Assembly (NCBI RefSeq): GCF_003732265.1
Contig: NZ_MOBK01000007.1
Coordinates: 62,001-126,000, forward strand
Origin: Pseudomonas brassicacearum
GTDB taxonomy: Bacteria; Pseudomonadota; Gammaproteobacteria; Pseudomonadales; Pseudomonadaceae
Reading direction: 5' to 3'
Length of the DNA stretch: 64,000 bases
Shown here: in pieces, positions 23,613 to 30,589 of the stretch
How positions within the stretch are numbered: position 1 is the first letter of the stretch
Layout: each line of letters begins with the position of its first letter
Program-made: the position numbers and the translations under genes
The notes under the pieces: generated by a model
What the model was told of the DNA's origin: nothing
Seen by the model: the letters and a program-made list of their open reading frames with translations, nothing else
Databases searched by the model: none

Positions 23613-24412
23613 CACTGCGCTCTCAGCAGTTGGCGAACCTTGCTCGACGCGGCACGGTTGTCCGCACCCAAGCGGCTGCTCAGATCGCGACCGTGGGTAG
23701 CCACATCGCCAATCGCCTGATTCAGGCATTCAGTCACTCGCGTCAGATCAGCAGCCGTCGGCTGTTCAATCTGTTCCACCGACAGGGTTTCCCACAGCAA
23801 ACCAAGGCTGGCGTAACTGTCGATGTCATAGGCCATCGGCGGCACGCTGGCGGCCAGTGCTTCAAGTTCTTCAACGCTGCGCAAGGTCACCCGCGCCGCC
23901 GACGCCTTGCCCATCGCATGCACCATCACCCCCGGATCGCGCAGGGCGATCAGCCGATTGGCCTGATACCCGTGGGCCAGAAACGCCCCGGACATCGCCT
24001 TGCCCACCAGCAAACCAATCACCGCATGACCCGCCAACCGGGCACGGGCATAACTGTCCGCCGCCCCGGCCAATGCCTGATGAATGCCGAGGGCTTCTTC
24101 GCGTCGGCCATAGGCCTGGCTCGGCACATCGACGATGGCGATCACGGCGCGCTTGTGCGGTTTATCCACATCAGCGGCGATCACTTCATCCACCCCCTTG
24201 GCCAAACCCCAACCTTCCAGCAAACCGACTTCACCGTTGCGCGCACGGACAAAACGGTTGTCCGGATCCGCCACCACCGCGATAAACCGGACAGGCTGAT
24301 CACCCAGCACGCCATCGGCGACCTTCAATGAAGCCGGCAAACCTTCGACCGGTGTCGCCCCGGCACTCAAGGCGTTGAACCAGTTCAAACCTCTCAGCGA
24401 ATAGCTGTTCAT
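23609..24412 (-). CDS. mdcE: malonate decarboxylase gamma subunit
   Basis: MdcE forms the decarboxylase module with MdcD, releasing CO2 from malonyl-S-ACP. The 267-residue protein has a crotonase-like carboxyltransferase layout: LNWFNALSAGATPVEGLPAS, IVDVPSQAYGRREEALGIHQ and GHAVIGLLVGKAMSGAFLAHG, consistent with the gamma subunit of the biotin-independent enzyme. It overlaps mdcD by four bases and mdcG by four bases. Confidence 0.93.
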   Translation of the reverse strand: MNSYSLRGLNWFNALSAGATPVEGLPASLKVADGVLGDQPVRFIAVVADPDNRFVRARNGEVGLLEGWGLAKGVDEVIAADVDKPHKRAVIAIVDVPSQAYGRREEALGIHQALAGAADSYARARLAGHAVIGLLVGKAMSGAFLAHGYQANRLIALRDPGVMVHAMGKASAARVTLRSVEELEALAASVPPMAYDIDSYASLGLLWETLSVEQIEQPTAADLTRVTECLNQAIGDVATHGRDLSSRLGADNRAASSKVRQLLRAQW

Positions 24413-25251
24413 GAGCGCGCTCCCTGATACAGATCGCGAACCGTCGCCGGTTCGATTTGCGGAGCGGCGTCCAGGCGGGCCAGCCGTTCCAGGTACAGAT
24501 CGGCCTGACGACTGCGTTGTTGCGCCGGCAAACCCTGCTGCAGCAATTCACTCACCTGCTGCTGAATCTGCGCCACATCATCGGCGGCAAAACGATCCAC
24601 CAGACCGCTGGCGAAACGCTGCTCGCCCCCGGTCAGGCTCCAGATGAAAGGCCGGTCGCGGGAGTCATATTCCTCAAGCCCGGCTTCCTGTTCGATGACT
24701 TGCGGACCGTTCAGGCCAAGGCGCGCTTCCTGGGTCACCAACAAATAGCTGCACAACCCGGCGGCAATCGACATCCCGCCAAAGCAGCCGACGCTGCCGG
24801 CCACCACCCCAATCACTGGTTGGTATTGGCGCAGGTCGACAATCGCCGCGTGGATATCGGCAATCGCCGCCAACCCGAGGTTGGCTTCCTGCAAGCGCAC
24901 GCCACCGGTTTCCAGCAGCAGCACGGCGCGAGTTGGAATGCCGTTGCGGTTGTCTTCGGCAGCCAGTTCCAGCGCGCCCGCCATCTTCGCTCCGCCGACT
25001 TCACCAAGGCTGCCGCCCTGGAAGGCGCCTTCGATGGCGGCGATCACCACCGGCAAACCACCCATGCTGCCCTTGGCGATCACCACGCCGTCATCGGCTT
25101 GCGGCACCACGCCCTGGCGCTCAAGCCACGGCGACATGACGCGTTGAAACGGGTCGAGCAATTCGCGGAAGGTGCCGGGGTCGAGCAAGGCTTTCGCGCG
25201 TTGCCGGGCGCCGAGTTCGATGAAGCTGTGTTTGTGAAGGAGATCAGTCAT
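24409..25251 (-). CDS. mdcD: malonate decarboxylase beta subunit
   Basis: The 280-residue protein begins MTDLLHKHSFIELGARQRA; the upstream extension overlaps mdcC and was discarded. It has carboxyltransferase motifs (VLLLETGGVRLQEANLGLAA and GSVGCFGGMSIAAGLC) that build the oxyanion hole for malonyl-thioester decarboxylation. It pairs with MdcE. It overlaps mdcC by eight bases, with its ribosome-binding site AGGAG inside mdcC. Confidence 0.93.
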   Translation of the reverse strand: MTDLLHKHSFIELGARQRAKALLDPGTFRELLDPFQRVMSPWLERQGVVPQADDGVVIAKGSMGGLPVVIAAIEGAFQGGSLGEVGGAKMAGALELAAEDNRNGIPTRAVLLLETGGVRLQEANLGLAAIADIHAAIVDLRQYQPVIGVVAGSVGCFGGMSIAAGLCSYLLVTQEARLGLNGPQVIEQEAGLEEYDSRDRPFIWSLTGGEQRFASGLVDRFAADDVAQIQQQVSELLQQGLPAQQRSRQADLYLERLARLDAAPQIEPATVRDLYQGARS

Positions 25252-25543
25252 GACCGATCTCCTCAAAGCCTTGTTCCAGACGCAAGCGCACGACACCCGG
25301 TGTCGCGCCGAAATCATGGATGGCGATGTCCATCGCCGGCGGTGTCTGACCGTCGAACATCCGCGAGAACAAATGCTCCCAGCGCTGCTGCGCACCATTG
25401 ACCGAGGTCTGCACGTTGATGGTCAGCTTGCCGGCCTGACCCGGTTCGATCAGCACTTCCAGATCGCCCGAGCCGACACAGCCCACCAGCGTGCGACCGC
25501 GTGGCGGCTGCCCGGCGGGGAATTCAAAGGATAAGGTTTCCAT
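25244..25543 (-). CDS. mdcC: malonate decarboxylase acyl carrier protein (delta subunit)
   Basis: This 99-residue carrier protein holds the substrate through a 2'-(5''-phosphoribosyl)-3'-dephospho-CoA arm rather than phosphopantetheine. The attachment serine is Ser25 in GCVGSGDLEVL, as in the MdcC/CitD family. It swaps acetyl and malonyl groups via MdcA and presents malonyl to MdcD-MdcE. It begins at the base where the mdcB stop ends. Confidence 0.93.
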   Translation of the reverse strand: METLSFEFPAGQPPRGRTLVGCVGSGDLEVLIEPGQAGKLTINVQTSVNGAQQRWEHLFSRMFDGQTPPAMDIAIHDFGATPGVVRLRLEQGFEEIGHD

Positions 25544-26400
25544 CAGAAAGCTCCGGACTCGAGGCGGTCGATAAACAGGCAGGCGGCGAGCAGGTCGGCA
25601 GCACCACCGGGCGAGGCATTCAGCGCGATTAATTGTTCATCCAGCTCATGCAAACGGCGGCGACCGGCAAGGCTGGCGCTGCCGCCCGCATCGAGCACGG
25701 CTTGTGCGCCGTGTTGCATGGTGTGAAGTCCTGCTTCGCCGGCGCGGTAGAGCACACAGGTGTCGGCCAGTCGGGTCATGATCGCCAGCAAGGCATCGAG
25801 CCGGGCGTTCTGTTCACCGTGACCAGCGGCGCGACTGTGCTTGAGTTGCGGCAATGCGCGTTGAACCACAGAAGGGAAACCCAGCTGCGCTTCTTCACGG
25901 GCACCATGGGCGCCGTAACGCTGGGCGACTTGGGCGCCGTGGCTGAGAGGTCGTGGTGCGTAGCGGTCGTCGAGTAACGCCAGGCGTGCGGCGCGCAGGG
26001 TAATGGAGCCTGCGGCGCTGGATTCAGGCTCCAGCGCGGCAGCCGTGACCAACAGGCCCAAGGCCCAGATCGCCCCGCGATGGGTGTTCACACCACCCGT
26101 GGTGGCGAGCATCGCTTGCTCCCCTTCCCGACCAATTCGCCCCACCGCTTCGCGCAGCGGCAAACCGATTTCGCCACATTCGATAGCAGCTTCGGCCATT
26201 TCCTTGAACGCGGACCAGAGTGACAACGCCGAGGCGTGCATCAGCCCCAGGTGCAAATCGGTGTGCGCGCCGTTGCCACGACGGTCGACCAGTGCCGGTT
26301 TCGGCGACAGGTCCGCTTCGTCGATCAAAGCGTCCACCGCCAAATCGGCCAGCCGTTCGGCCAAGGTCAGGGTTTTCGGTTGCAGGTTGAGTGCGTGCAT
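25543..26400 (-). CDS. mdcB: triphosphoribosyl-dephospho-CoA synthase
   Basis: MdcB makes the prosthetic group precursor from ATP and dephospho-CoA. The 285-residue protein is a CitG/MdcB-type enzyme: LSPKPALVDRRGNGAHTDL near the N-terminus and TTGGVNTHRGAIWALGLL in the middle. The start codon shares one base with the mdcA stop (TAATG), indicating coupled translation. A longer frame upstream lies inside mdcA and was rejected. Confidence 0.93.
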   Translation of the reverse strand: MHALNLQPKTLTLAERLADLAVDALIDEADLSPKPALVDRRGNGAHTDLHLGLMHASALSLWSAFKEMAEAAIECGEIGLPLREAVGRIGREGEQAMLATTGGVNTHRGAIWALGLLVTAAALEPESSAAGSITLRAARLALLDDRYAPRPLSHGAQVAQRYGAHGAREEAQLGFPSVVQRALPQLKHSRAAGHGEQNARLDALLAIMTRLADTCVLYRAGEAGLHTMQHGAQAVLDAGGSASLAGRRRLHELDEQLIALNASPGGAADLLAACLFIDRLESGAF

Positions 26401-28070
26401 TACCAGCTCCTGAACTTGGCGGGCGGGTTGTAGAGGCCACCGGACCACTCGACCAGATCGGCCACGCTTTTCGCGGCGAGCAGTTCGCGGGTGGCGTCGG
26501 TGCGGCGGATGCCGAGGTCTTCGGGCAAGGCAATCAAACCTTCACGGCGCAGGCGTGCGGTGTCTTTCGGGTTGTGGCGCAGGCCGATGGCGGTCACCCC
26601 GGCGACGGCGGCGATCATCGCCTGGCGTTCTTCCAGCGAACGCGCCTTGTACAAATAGGCGATGCCTTCTTCGGTCAGCAAGTGGGTGACGTCGTCGCCG
26701 TAGACCATGATCGGCGCCAGCGGCATGCCGCTTTTCTTCGCCACGTCTATCGCGTCGAGGGTCTCGACGAAGGTCGGTTTACCGCCCTCCTGAAAAGTCT
26801 CGACCATTTGCACCACAAGTTTTTTGCCGCGTTCGAGCAAGGCTTCAGGCGCATCCTCGTGGCGCATGTCGAGCCAGGCCGGCGTGCTGTGACGGCGACC
26901 GCGCGGGTCGTGGCCCATGTTCGGCGCACCGCCAAAACCGGCGAGGCGGCCGCGGGTCACGGTGGAGGAATGACCGTCGCCATCGACTTGCAGGGTCGCG
27001 CCGATGAACAGGTCCACCGCGTATTGCCCCGCCAGTTGGCAGAACATCCGGTTGGAGCGCAGCGAGCCGTCGCGCCCGGTAAAGAACACATCCGGACGCG
27101 CGGCGATGTAGTTTTCCATGCCCAGTTCGGTGCCGAAGCAGTGCACGCTTTCGACCCAGCCGCTTTCGATGGCCGGGATCAAGGTCGGGTGCGGATTGAG
27201 CGTCCAGTTGCGGCAGATCTTGCCTTTGAGGCCGAGGGATTCGCCGTAGGTCGGCAGGATCAATTCGATGGCCGCGGTGTTGAAACCGATGCCGTGATTA
27301 AGGGACTGAACGTTGTGTTTTTCGTAGATGCCGCGGATCGCCATCATCGCCATCAAGATGTGCACAGGTTTGATGTGCCGTGGGTCGCGGGTGAACAGCG
27401 GTTCAATGTAGAACGGCTTGTCAGCCACCACCACGAAATCGACCCAGGAGGCGGGGATGTCGACGCGCGGCAGGTCAGTGACGTCGTCCACCAATTGGTT
27501 GACCTGAACGATGACGATGCCGTCGCTGAAGGCCGCCGGTTCGATCAAGGCGGGGGTGTCTTCGGTGCTCGGCCCGGTGTAGATGTTGCCGGCGCGGTCG
27601 GCCATGAAACCGGCCGAGAGCACGACGTTGGGAATCAGGTCGACTACCAACCGCGCATAGAGCTCGATGTAGGTGTGGATCGCGCCGATTTCCAGCAGGC
27701 CGTCTTCCAGCAACTGGCTGATGCGCAGGCTTTGCGTACCGGCGAAGGAAAAGTCGAGCTTGCGGGCGATGCCGCGTTCGAACAGGTCCAGATGCTCGGC
27801 ACGGCCGACGCTGGGCATGATCATGTGCAAGTCGTGGAGCTTGGCGGGATCAGCCTTGACCAGGGAGCGGGAGAGGAAGTCCGCCTGCTTCTGGTTATTG
27901 CCCTCCAGCACTACGCGGTCGCCGGGCAGGATCAAGGCTTCCAGCGCCGCGACGATATTGTCGGTGGGCAGCACCACACCGTCGGCAAGATCCTTGACAA
28001 ACGCCAGACGCCGCTGCTTTTCGCTGCGCCGCCGCGTCCATCGCGAGTCGGGGGATATTGTTGTTGTCAT
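26400..28070 (-). CDS. mdcA: malonate decarboxylase alpha subunit (acetyl-ACP:malonate transferase)
   Basis: MdcA exchanges acetyl for malonyl on MdcC and so converts free malonate to malonyl-S-ACP. The 556-residue protein has SRWTRRRSEKQRRL at the N-terminus and CoA-transferase-like motifs such as GDRVVLEGNNQKQADFL and NHGIGFNTAAIELILPTYG. I chose the ATG at 28070 over a GTG two codons earlier; GGAG lies six bases before it. It is the first gene of mdcABCDEGH-madLM. Its promoter region carries a T-N11-A site. Confidence 0.95.
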   Translation of the reverse strand: MTTTISPDSRWTRRRSEKQRRLAFVKDLADGVVLPTDNIVAALEALILPGDRVVLEGNNQKQADFLSRSLVKADPAKLHDLHMIMPSVGRAEHLDLFERGIARKLDFSFAGTQSLRISQLLEDGLLEIGAIHTYIELYARLVVDLIPNVVLSAGFMADRAGNIYTGPSTEDTPALIEPAAFSDGIVIVQVNQLVDDVTDLPRVDIPASWVDFVVVADKPFYIEPLFTRDPRHIKPVHILMAMMAIRGIYEKHNVQSLNHGIGFNTAAIELILPTYGESLGLKGKICRNWTLNPHPTLIPAIESGWVESVHCFGTELGMENYIAARPDVFFTGRDGSLRSNRMFCQLAGQYAVDLFIGATLQVDGDGHSSTVTRGRLAGFGGAPNMGHDPRGRRHSTPAWLDMRHEDAPEALLERGKKLVVQMVETFQEGGKPTFVETLDAIDVAKKSGMPLAPIMVYGDDVTHLLTEEGIAYLYKARSLEERQAMIAAVAGVTAIGLRHNPKDTARLRREGLIALPEDLGIRRTDATRELLAAKSVADLVEWSGGLYNPPAKFRSW

Positions 28071-28102
28071 GACCACTCCACGGGTTCGCTGTCGTGGGAG
28101 TC

Positions 28103-28131
28103 ACCTTAGGAGTGTTGGGTGGGGGCATCAA
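28103..28131 (-). promoter_or_regulatory. candidate weak sigma-70 promoter of the mdc operon
   Basis: On the minus strand TTGATG (28131-28126) and TAAGGT (28108-28103) are 17 bases apart. The poor -10 fits a promoter that needs an activator. Transcription would start near 28096, about 26 bases before the mdcA ATG. Confidence 0.45.
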
Positions 28132-28148
28132 TCAAGCTGAGTGGTGGA

Positions 28149-28163
28149 TCGTTACGGTCAGGG
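28149..28163. promoter_or_regulatory. candidate LysR-type (MdcR) binding site
   Basis: TTACGGTCAGGGTAA has TTAC and GTAA arms and contains the T-N11-A signature of LysR-type regulators. Its centre is about 60 bases upstream of the predicted mdc start point, the usual place for the recognition half of such operators. Confidence 0.5.
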
Positions 28164-28201
28164 TAATGGTTGACTGGAGATATCTGGGGCCTGGACTGGC
28201 A

Positions 28202-28269
28202 CCTTCGCGAGCAAGCCCGCTCCCACATTGAATCGCATTCCAATGTGGGAGCGGGCTTGCTCGCGAAGG
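28202..28269. repeat. REPIN 8: short class A pair
   Basis: Two nearly perfect REP arms with about 17 bases between them. Flanking GGCACC/GGCGCC extends the symmetry. It lies between the mdcA promoter and the end of the HEPN gene. Confidence 0.95.
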
Positions 28270-28299
28270 CGCCGGAACAATCACCGCAGTTTCAACATT

Positions 28300-28722
28300 T
28301 CACCCAGTCATCATCTGCTGAACACGAACCAGCAAATACTCAGCGCTTTCCAACAACTGCACCAACAACGCCGGATCTTCATCCATGTAACCTTCGTACT
28401 CCGCCAGGTTCCGTCGCTCATGGCACAGCGCGAATAACCGAACCTGCACTTTGCCAATATCAGCGGTATGAACCAGGCACTGAAACACCAGATATCTCTT
28501 GTCTGAACGGTAACCACACAAACGAAGAGCCGTCAGAGCCAAGGCATGGGCAGCGTTGTAAGCCAGGTCAAAACGGCTCGCGAAGGAAAGCGAAGACGTT
28601 TGCGCATCTTTCAATCGATCCACCGCGGAACGCATCAGTCCTTCGCATTCCTTGCGATCCGGCGGCTCGGCTTTCAGTCCACCGCTACGTATCAGGTTCT
28701 CCAGGTTCTCGTTGCTGCCCAT
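28300..28722 (-). CDS. HEPN domain protein, putative toxin of an MNT-HEPN pair
   Basis: The 140-residue protein is predicted all-helical. RFDLAYNAAHALALTALR (residues 50-67) and CHERRNLAEYEGYMDED (100-116) match the two helices that define HEPN domains. In RNase-type HEPN toxins the second region reads R-x4-6-H; here it is R103-R104-N-L-A-E-Y109 with tyrosine where histidine is expected, so nuclease activity is uncertain. The gene overlaps the upstream wHTH-nucleotidyltransferase gene by 38 bases, with GGAG eight bases before its ATG. Toxicity and target are inferred from the family only. Confidence 0.78.
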   Translation of the reverse strand: MGSNENLENLIRSGGLKAEPPDRKECEGLMRSAVDRLKDAQTSSLSFASRFDLAYNAAHALALTALRLCGYRSDKRYLVFQCLVHTADIGKVQVRLFALCHERRNLAEYEGYMDEDPALLVQLLESAEYLLVRVQQMMTG

Positions 28723-29314
28723 CCTTGGACTCCAAAGGGTTTCCCCCCATCAGGTTGATCTTGTCCTGCTGCGCCACCCGCACGACAAAGCTGTTTTCAG
28801 CCGCCAGTTTTGCGGCCCAGTCGTCGGGGGTGTAGAGCGTCGGGTTGAGGACGCGGCCCAGTTGCTCTTCCAGAGGCATGAGCCGTTCCATCACTTCACT
28901 GTAGTGGAGGCTTTCGCCGATCAGCATGAGATCAATGTCACTGGATGCGTTTGCCGAATCCTTGGCGATTGAACCGTACACAAATGCCCAGGTGATCTGA
29001 TCGGCAAAAGGCTGCAGCGCATGGCGCAAAGGCTCGGCAATACCGAACGTCTTGCGGGCGATGCCCAACAGTTCGGCATAGATAGGGCATTGCGGATTGG
29101 CTTGATAGTGGGTCTGGTTGCCCTGACGGCTCAGGGTCAGCACGCCGGCTTGCTGCAACCGATCCAGTTCGCGCATGAGGCTGCCTTTACCCACTTGAGC
29201 CCAGCGGGCGATCTCGTTGGCGTAAAAACTGCGGTCGGGTTTGCCGAACAACAAGCCCAGCACTTTTTGCTGAGTGGTCGTGAACAGGACTTCGCTGAGG
29301 GAAAGGTTTTTCAC
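28685..29314 (-). CDS. wHTH-nucleotidyltransferase (MNT) fusion, putative antitoxin and autorepressor
   Basis: The 209-residue protein joins an N-terminal winged helix-turn-helix (about residues 8-75: LFTTTQQKVLGLLFG, YANEIARWAQVGKGSLMREL) to a minimal nucleotidyltransferase domain. The NTase motif is complete: GS (114-115), ten residues, then D126-I-D128, the GSx10DxD form seen in MNT antitoxins that modify HEPN toxins by adenylylation. The start is a GTG without a good ribosome-binding site. The operator and promoter at 29325-29372 lie directly upstream, so repression by its own HTH is likely. The HEPN gene overlaps its 3' end. Confidence 0.82.
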   Translation of the reverse strand: MKNLSLSEVLFTTTQQKVLGLLFGKPDRSFYANEIARWAQVGKGSLMRELDRLQQAGVLTLSRQGNQTHYQANPQCPIYAELLGIARKTFGIAEPLRHALQPFADQITWAFVYGSIAKDSANASSDIDLMLIGESLHYSEVMERLMPLEEQLGRVLNPTLYTPDDWAAKLAAENSFVVRVAQQDKINLMGGNPLESKDGQQREPGEPDT

Positions 29315-29324
29315 AGTGGCAACC

Positions 29325-29372
29325 GATAAGTCCCAAAAAAGGAACGATAGGTCCCTTTTTGGGACTTATCAA
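29325..29372 (-). promoter_or_regulatory. three-copy GATARGTCCC operator overlapping the MNT-HEPN promoter
   Basis: GATAAGTCCC (29325-29334) and GATAGGTCCC (29346-29355) are direct copies 21 bases apart; GGGACTTATC (29361-29370) is an inverted copy. The outermost arms form a perfect 15-base inverted repeat. On the minus strand TTGATA (29372-29367) and TATCGT (29349-29344) are 17 bases apart and lie within these repeats. A repressor bound here would block RNA polymerase. Confidence 0.75.
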
Positions 29373-29617
29373 CTTTTGCCGGTCGATTGAGGTTTTGTGT
29401 TTAAAAGTTTGTAAGCAGGAATGGTGTGAGGCTACGCAGTCTGGCGGCGATACCTACAGCAATGCCGGAAGCCGCTGACTGGTGGGGTTTTGCTCGGATC
29501 GTTATCGTTTATGGGTCGCCGCGAATTCAGCGCCCGGGCCTGGAACCCCGAAAAGACGGAGAAAAAGCACCATTCATTACGAGTGGACCAACTCCAACCT
29601 GTAAGCGGAAACTCATT
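29373..29617 (+). other. leader/intergenic region before the DUF6124 gene
   Basis: This 245-base stretch holds no convincing gene. It contains several short GC-rich inverted stretches around 29480-29560 but no clear promoter boxes or known riboswitch. The 5' control of the DUF6124 gene must lie here. Confidence 0.4.
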
Positions 29618-30007
29618 ATGTCCAAGGTTACGTCCAACCCAGCCGATATCACCGACACCGACTCCCAAGCATCCCTCGAAGCCGAAAAACTCAAGGAAGC
29701 TGCCGACCGCGCCTTCGCCCATTACTTCCCCCCTGCCAGCGACAAACCATCGAGACGCCGTAACAAGTCCCGGCTCTTCACGGTATGCCCCGACATCGAC
29801 GCAGAAGCCCTGCTGGCCAACGCCTCCGAAGACATGCTGTCGATCAGCGCGATTGCGGCTGATCTGGCGGACGATGTGGAAGGCTCACGCCGCTCGGTTG
29901 CCTTGGCGATCAGCCGAATGGCGGATGGGGTGCAGTTGTTGGTGGAGCGGGCGCTGGACCATGTCGAGGCGTTGCAGATGCAGTTGCGGGCTCAGGCCAA
30001 GGTTTAG
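29618..30007 (+). CDS. DUF6124 family protein (Pseudomonas-type)
   Basis: The 129-residue protein is soluble with no signal or membrane segment. It follows a pattern I recognise from DUF6124: SLEAEKLKEAADRAFAHYF, then a Pro/Arg linker, LFTVCPDIDAEALLANASED, and a C-terminal helix VERALDHVEALQ. The function is unknown. The ATG is preceded by AAGCGGAAA. It is not obviously in an operon; a REPIN follows. Confidence 0.75.
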   Translation: MSKVTSNPADITDTDSQASLEAEKLKEAADRAFAHYFPPASDKPSRRRNKSRLFTVCPDIDAEALLANASEDMLSISAIAADLADDVEGSRRSVALAISRMADGVQLLVERALDHVEALQMQLRAQAKV

Positions 30008-30036
30008 CCGTCAGGTTTGAGGTGAATTGAAGGCCG

Positions 30037-30115
30037 CCTTCGCGAGCAAGCCCGCTCCCACATTAGTGTTGCGTCGGTCGCAAGTTAAATGTGGGAGCGG
30101 GCTTGCCCGCGAAGG
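30037..30115. repeat. REPIN 9: class A pair
   Basis: Inverted REP pair between the DUF6124 and chpC stop codons; one arm has CCCGCG in place of CTCGCG. It marks the right end of the accessory block. Confidence 0.93.
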
Positions 30116-30121
30116 GGCCCG

Positions 30122-30589
30122 TCAGGCCAACCCGGCACTTACCAGTAACTCCTCCAGCGCCAGCAAGTCCGGCACCTTCGCCACTTGCTCCCCTACCTGC
30201 ACCGCCGCCTGTTCCAGCGAACACAACGGCACGTCGACATAGCTCAACTGACTGTCGAGCTTGTACGACCGCGGAATCCCCTGCACCAGCAGCGCAATGA
30301 ACTTCAACCCTGGCCGCCCGCCCAGCGCATTGAGAATCACGATCCGCGCCCGCTCGCCAATAACAATTTTCTGGCCGCACGCTGATTCAAAACTGAGCAA
30401 CGGAATCTGCCGGTCGCGCCACTTCACCAACCCCAGGTACCACGGCGGTGTATCGAGATCGAACGCCCCCGGTTGATAGTCGATCAGCTCCGCCACCGCG
30501 ACGTTGGGCACGATCAGGTTGCGGTCGGCCAAGGGCAGCAACAGGCCGGTAAGGTTGTTGGTGCGCTGGTAAAAATGGTCATCAAACAT
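30122..30589 (-). CDS. chpC: CheW-like protein of the Chp system
   Basis: The 155-residue protein is a single CheW-type domain: LTGLLLPLADRNLIVPNVAVAELIDY, then WRDRQIPLLSFES and ARIVILNALGG. CheW proteins couple receptors to the histidine kinase. Its ATG overlaps the chpA stop by eight bases, indicating coupled translation. In P. aeruginosa the gene in this role, ChpC, is separated from chpA by the methylesterase gene chpB, which is absent here. Confidence 0.85.
   Translation of the reverse strand: MFDDHFYQRTNNLTGLLLPLADRNLIVPNVAVAELIDYQPGAFDLDTPPWYLGLVKWRDRQIPLLSFESACGQKIVIGERARIVILNALGGRPGLKFIALLVQGIPRSYKLDSQLSYVDVPLCSLEQAAVQVGEQVAKVPDLLALEELLVSAGLA

Noticed and set aside
26391..28109. 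572-codon open frame antisense to mdcA
   Set aside because: Composition is biased to His, Gln, Arg and Gly, as expected from the complement of a biased coding strand; mdcA has clear family motifs.
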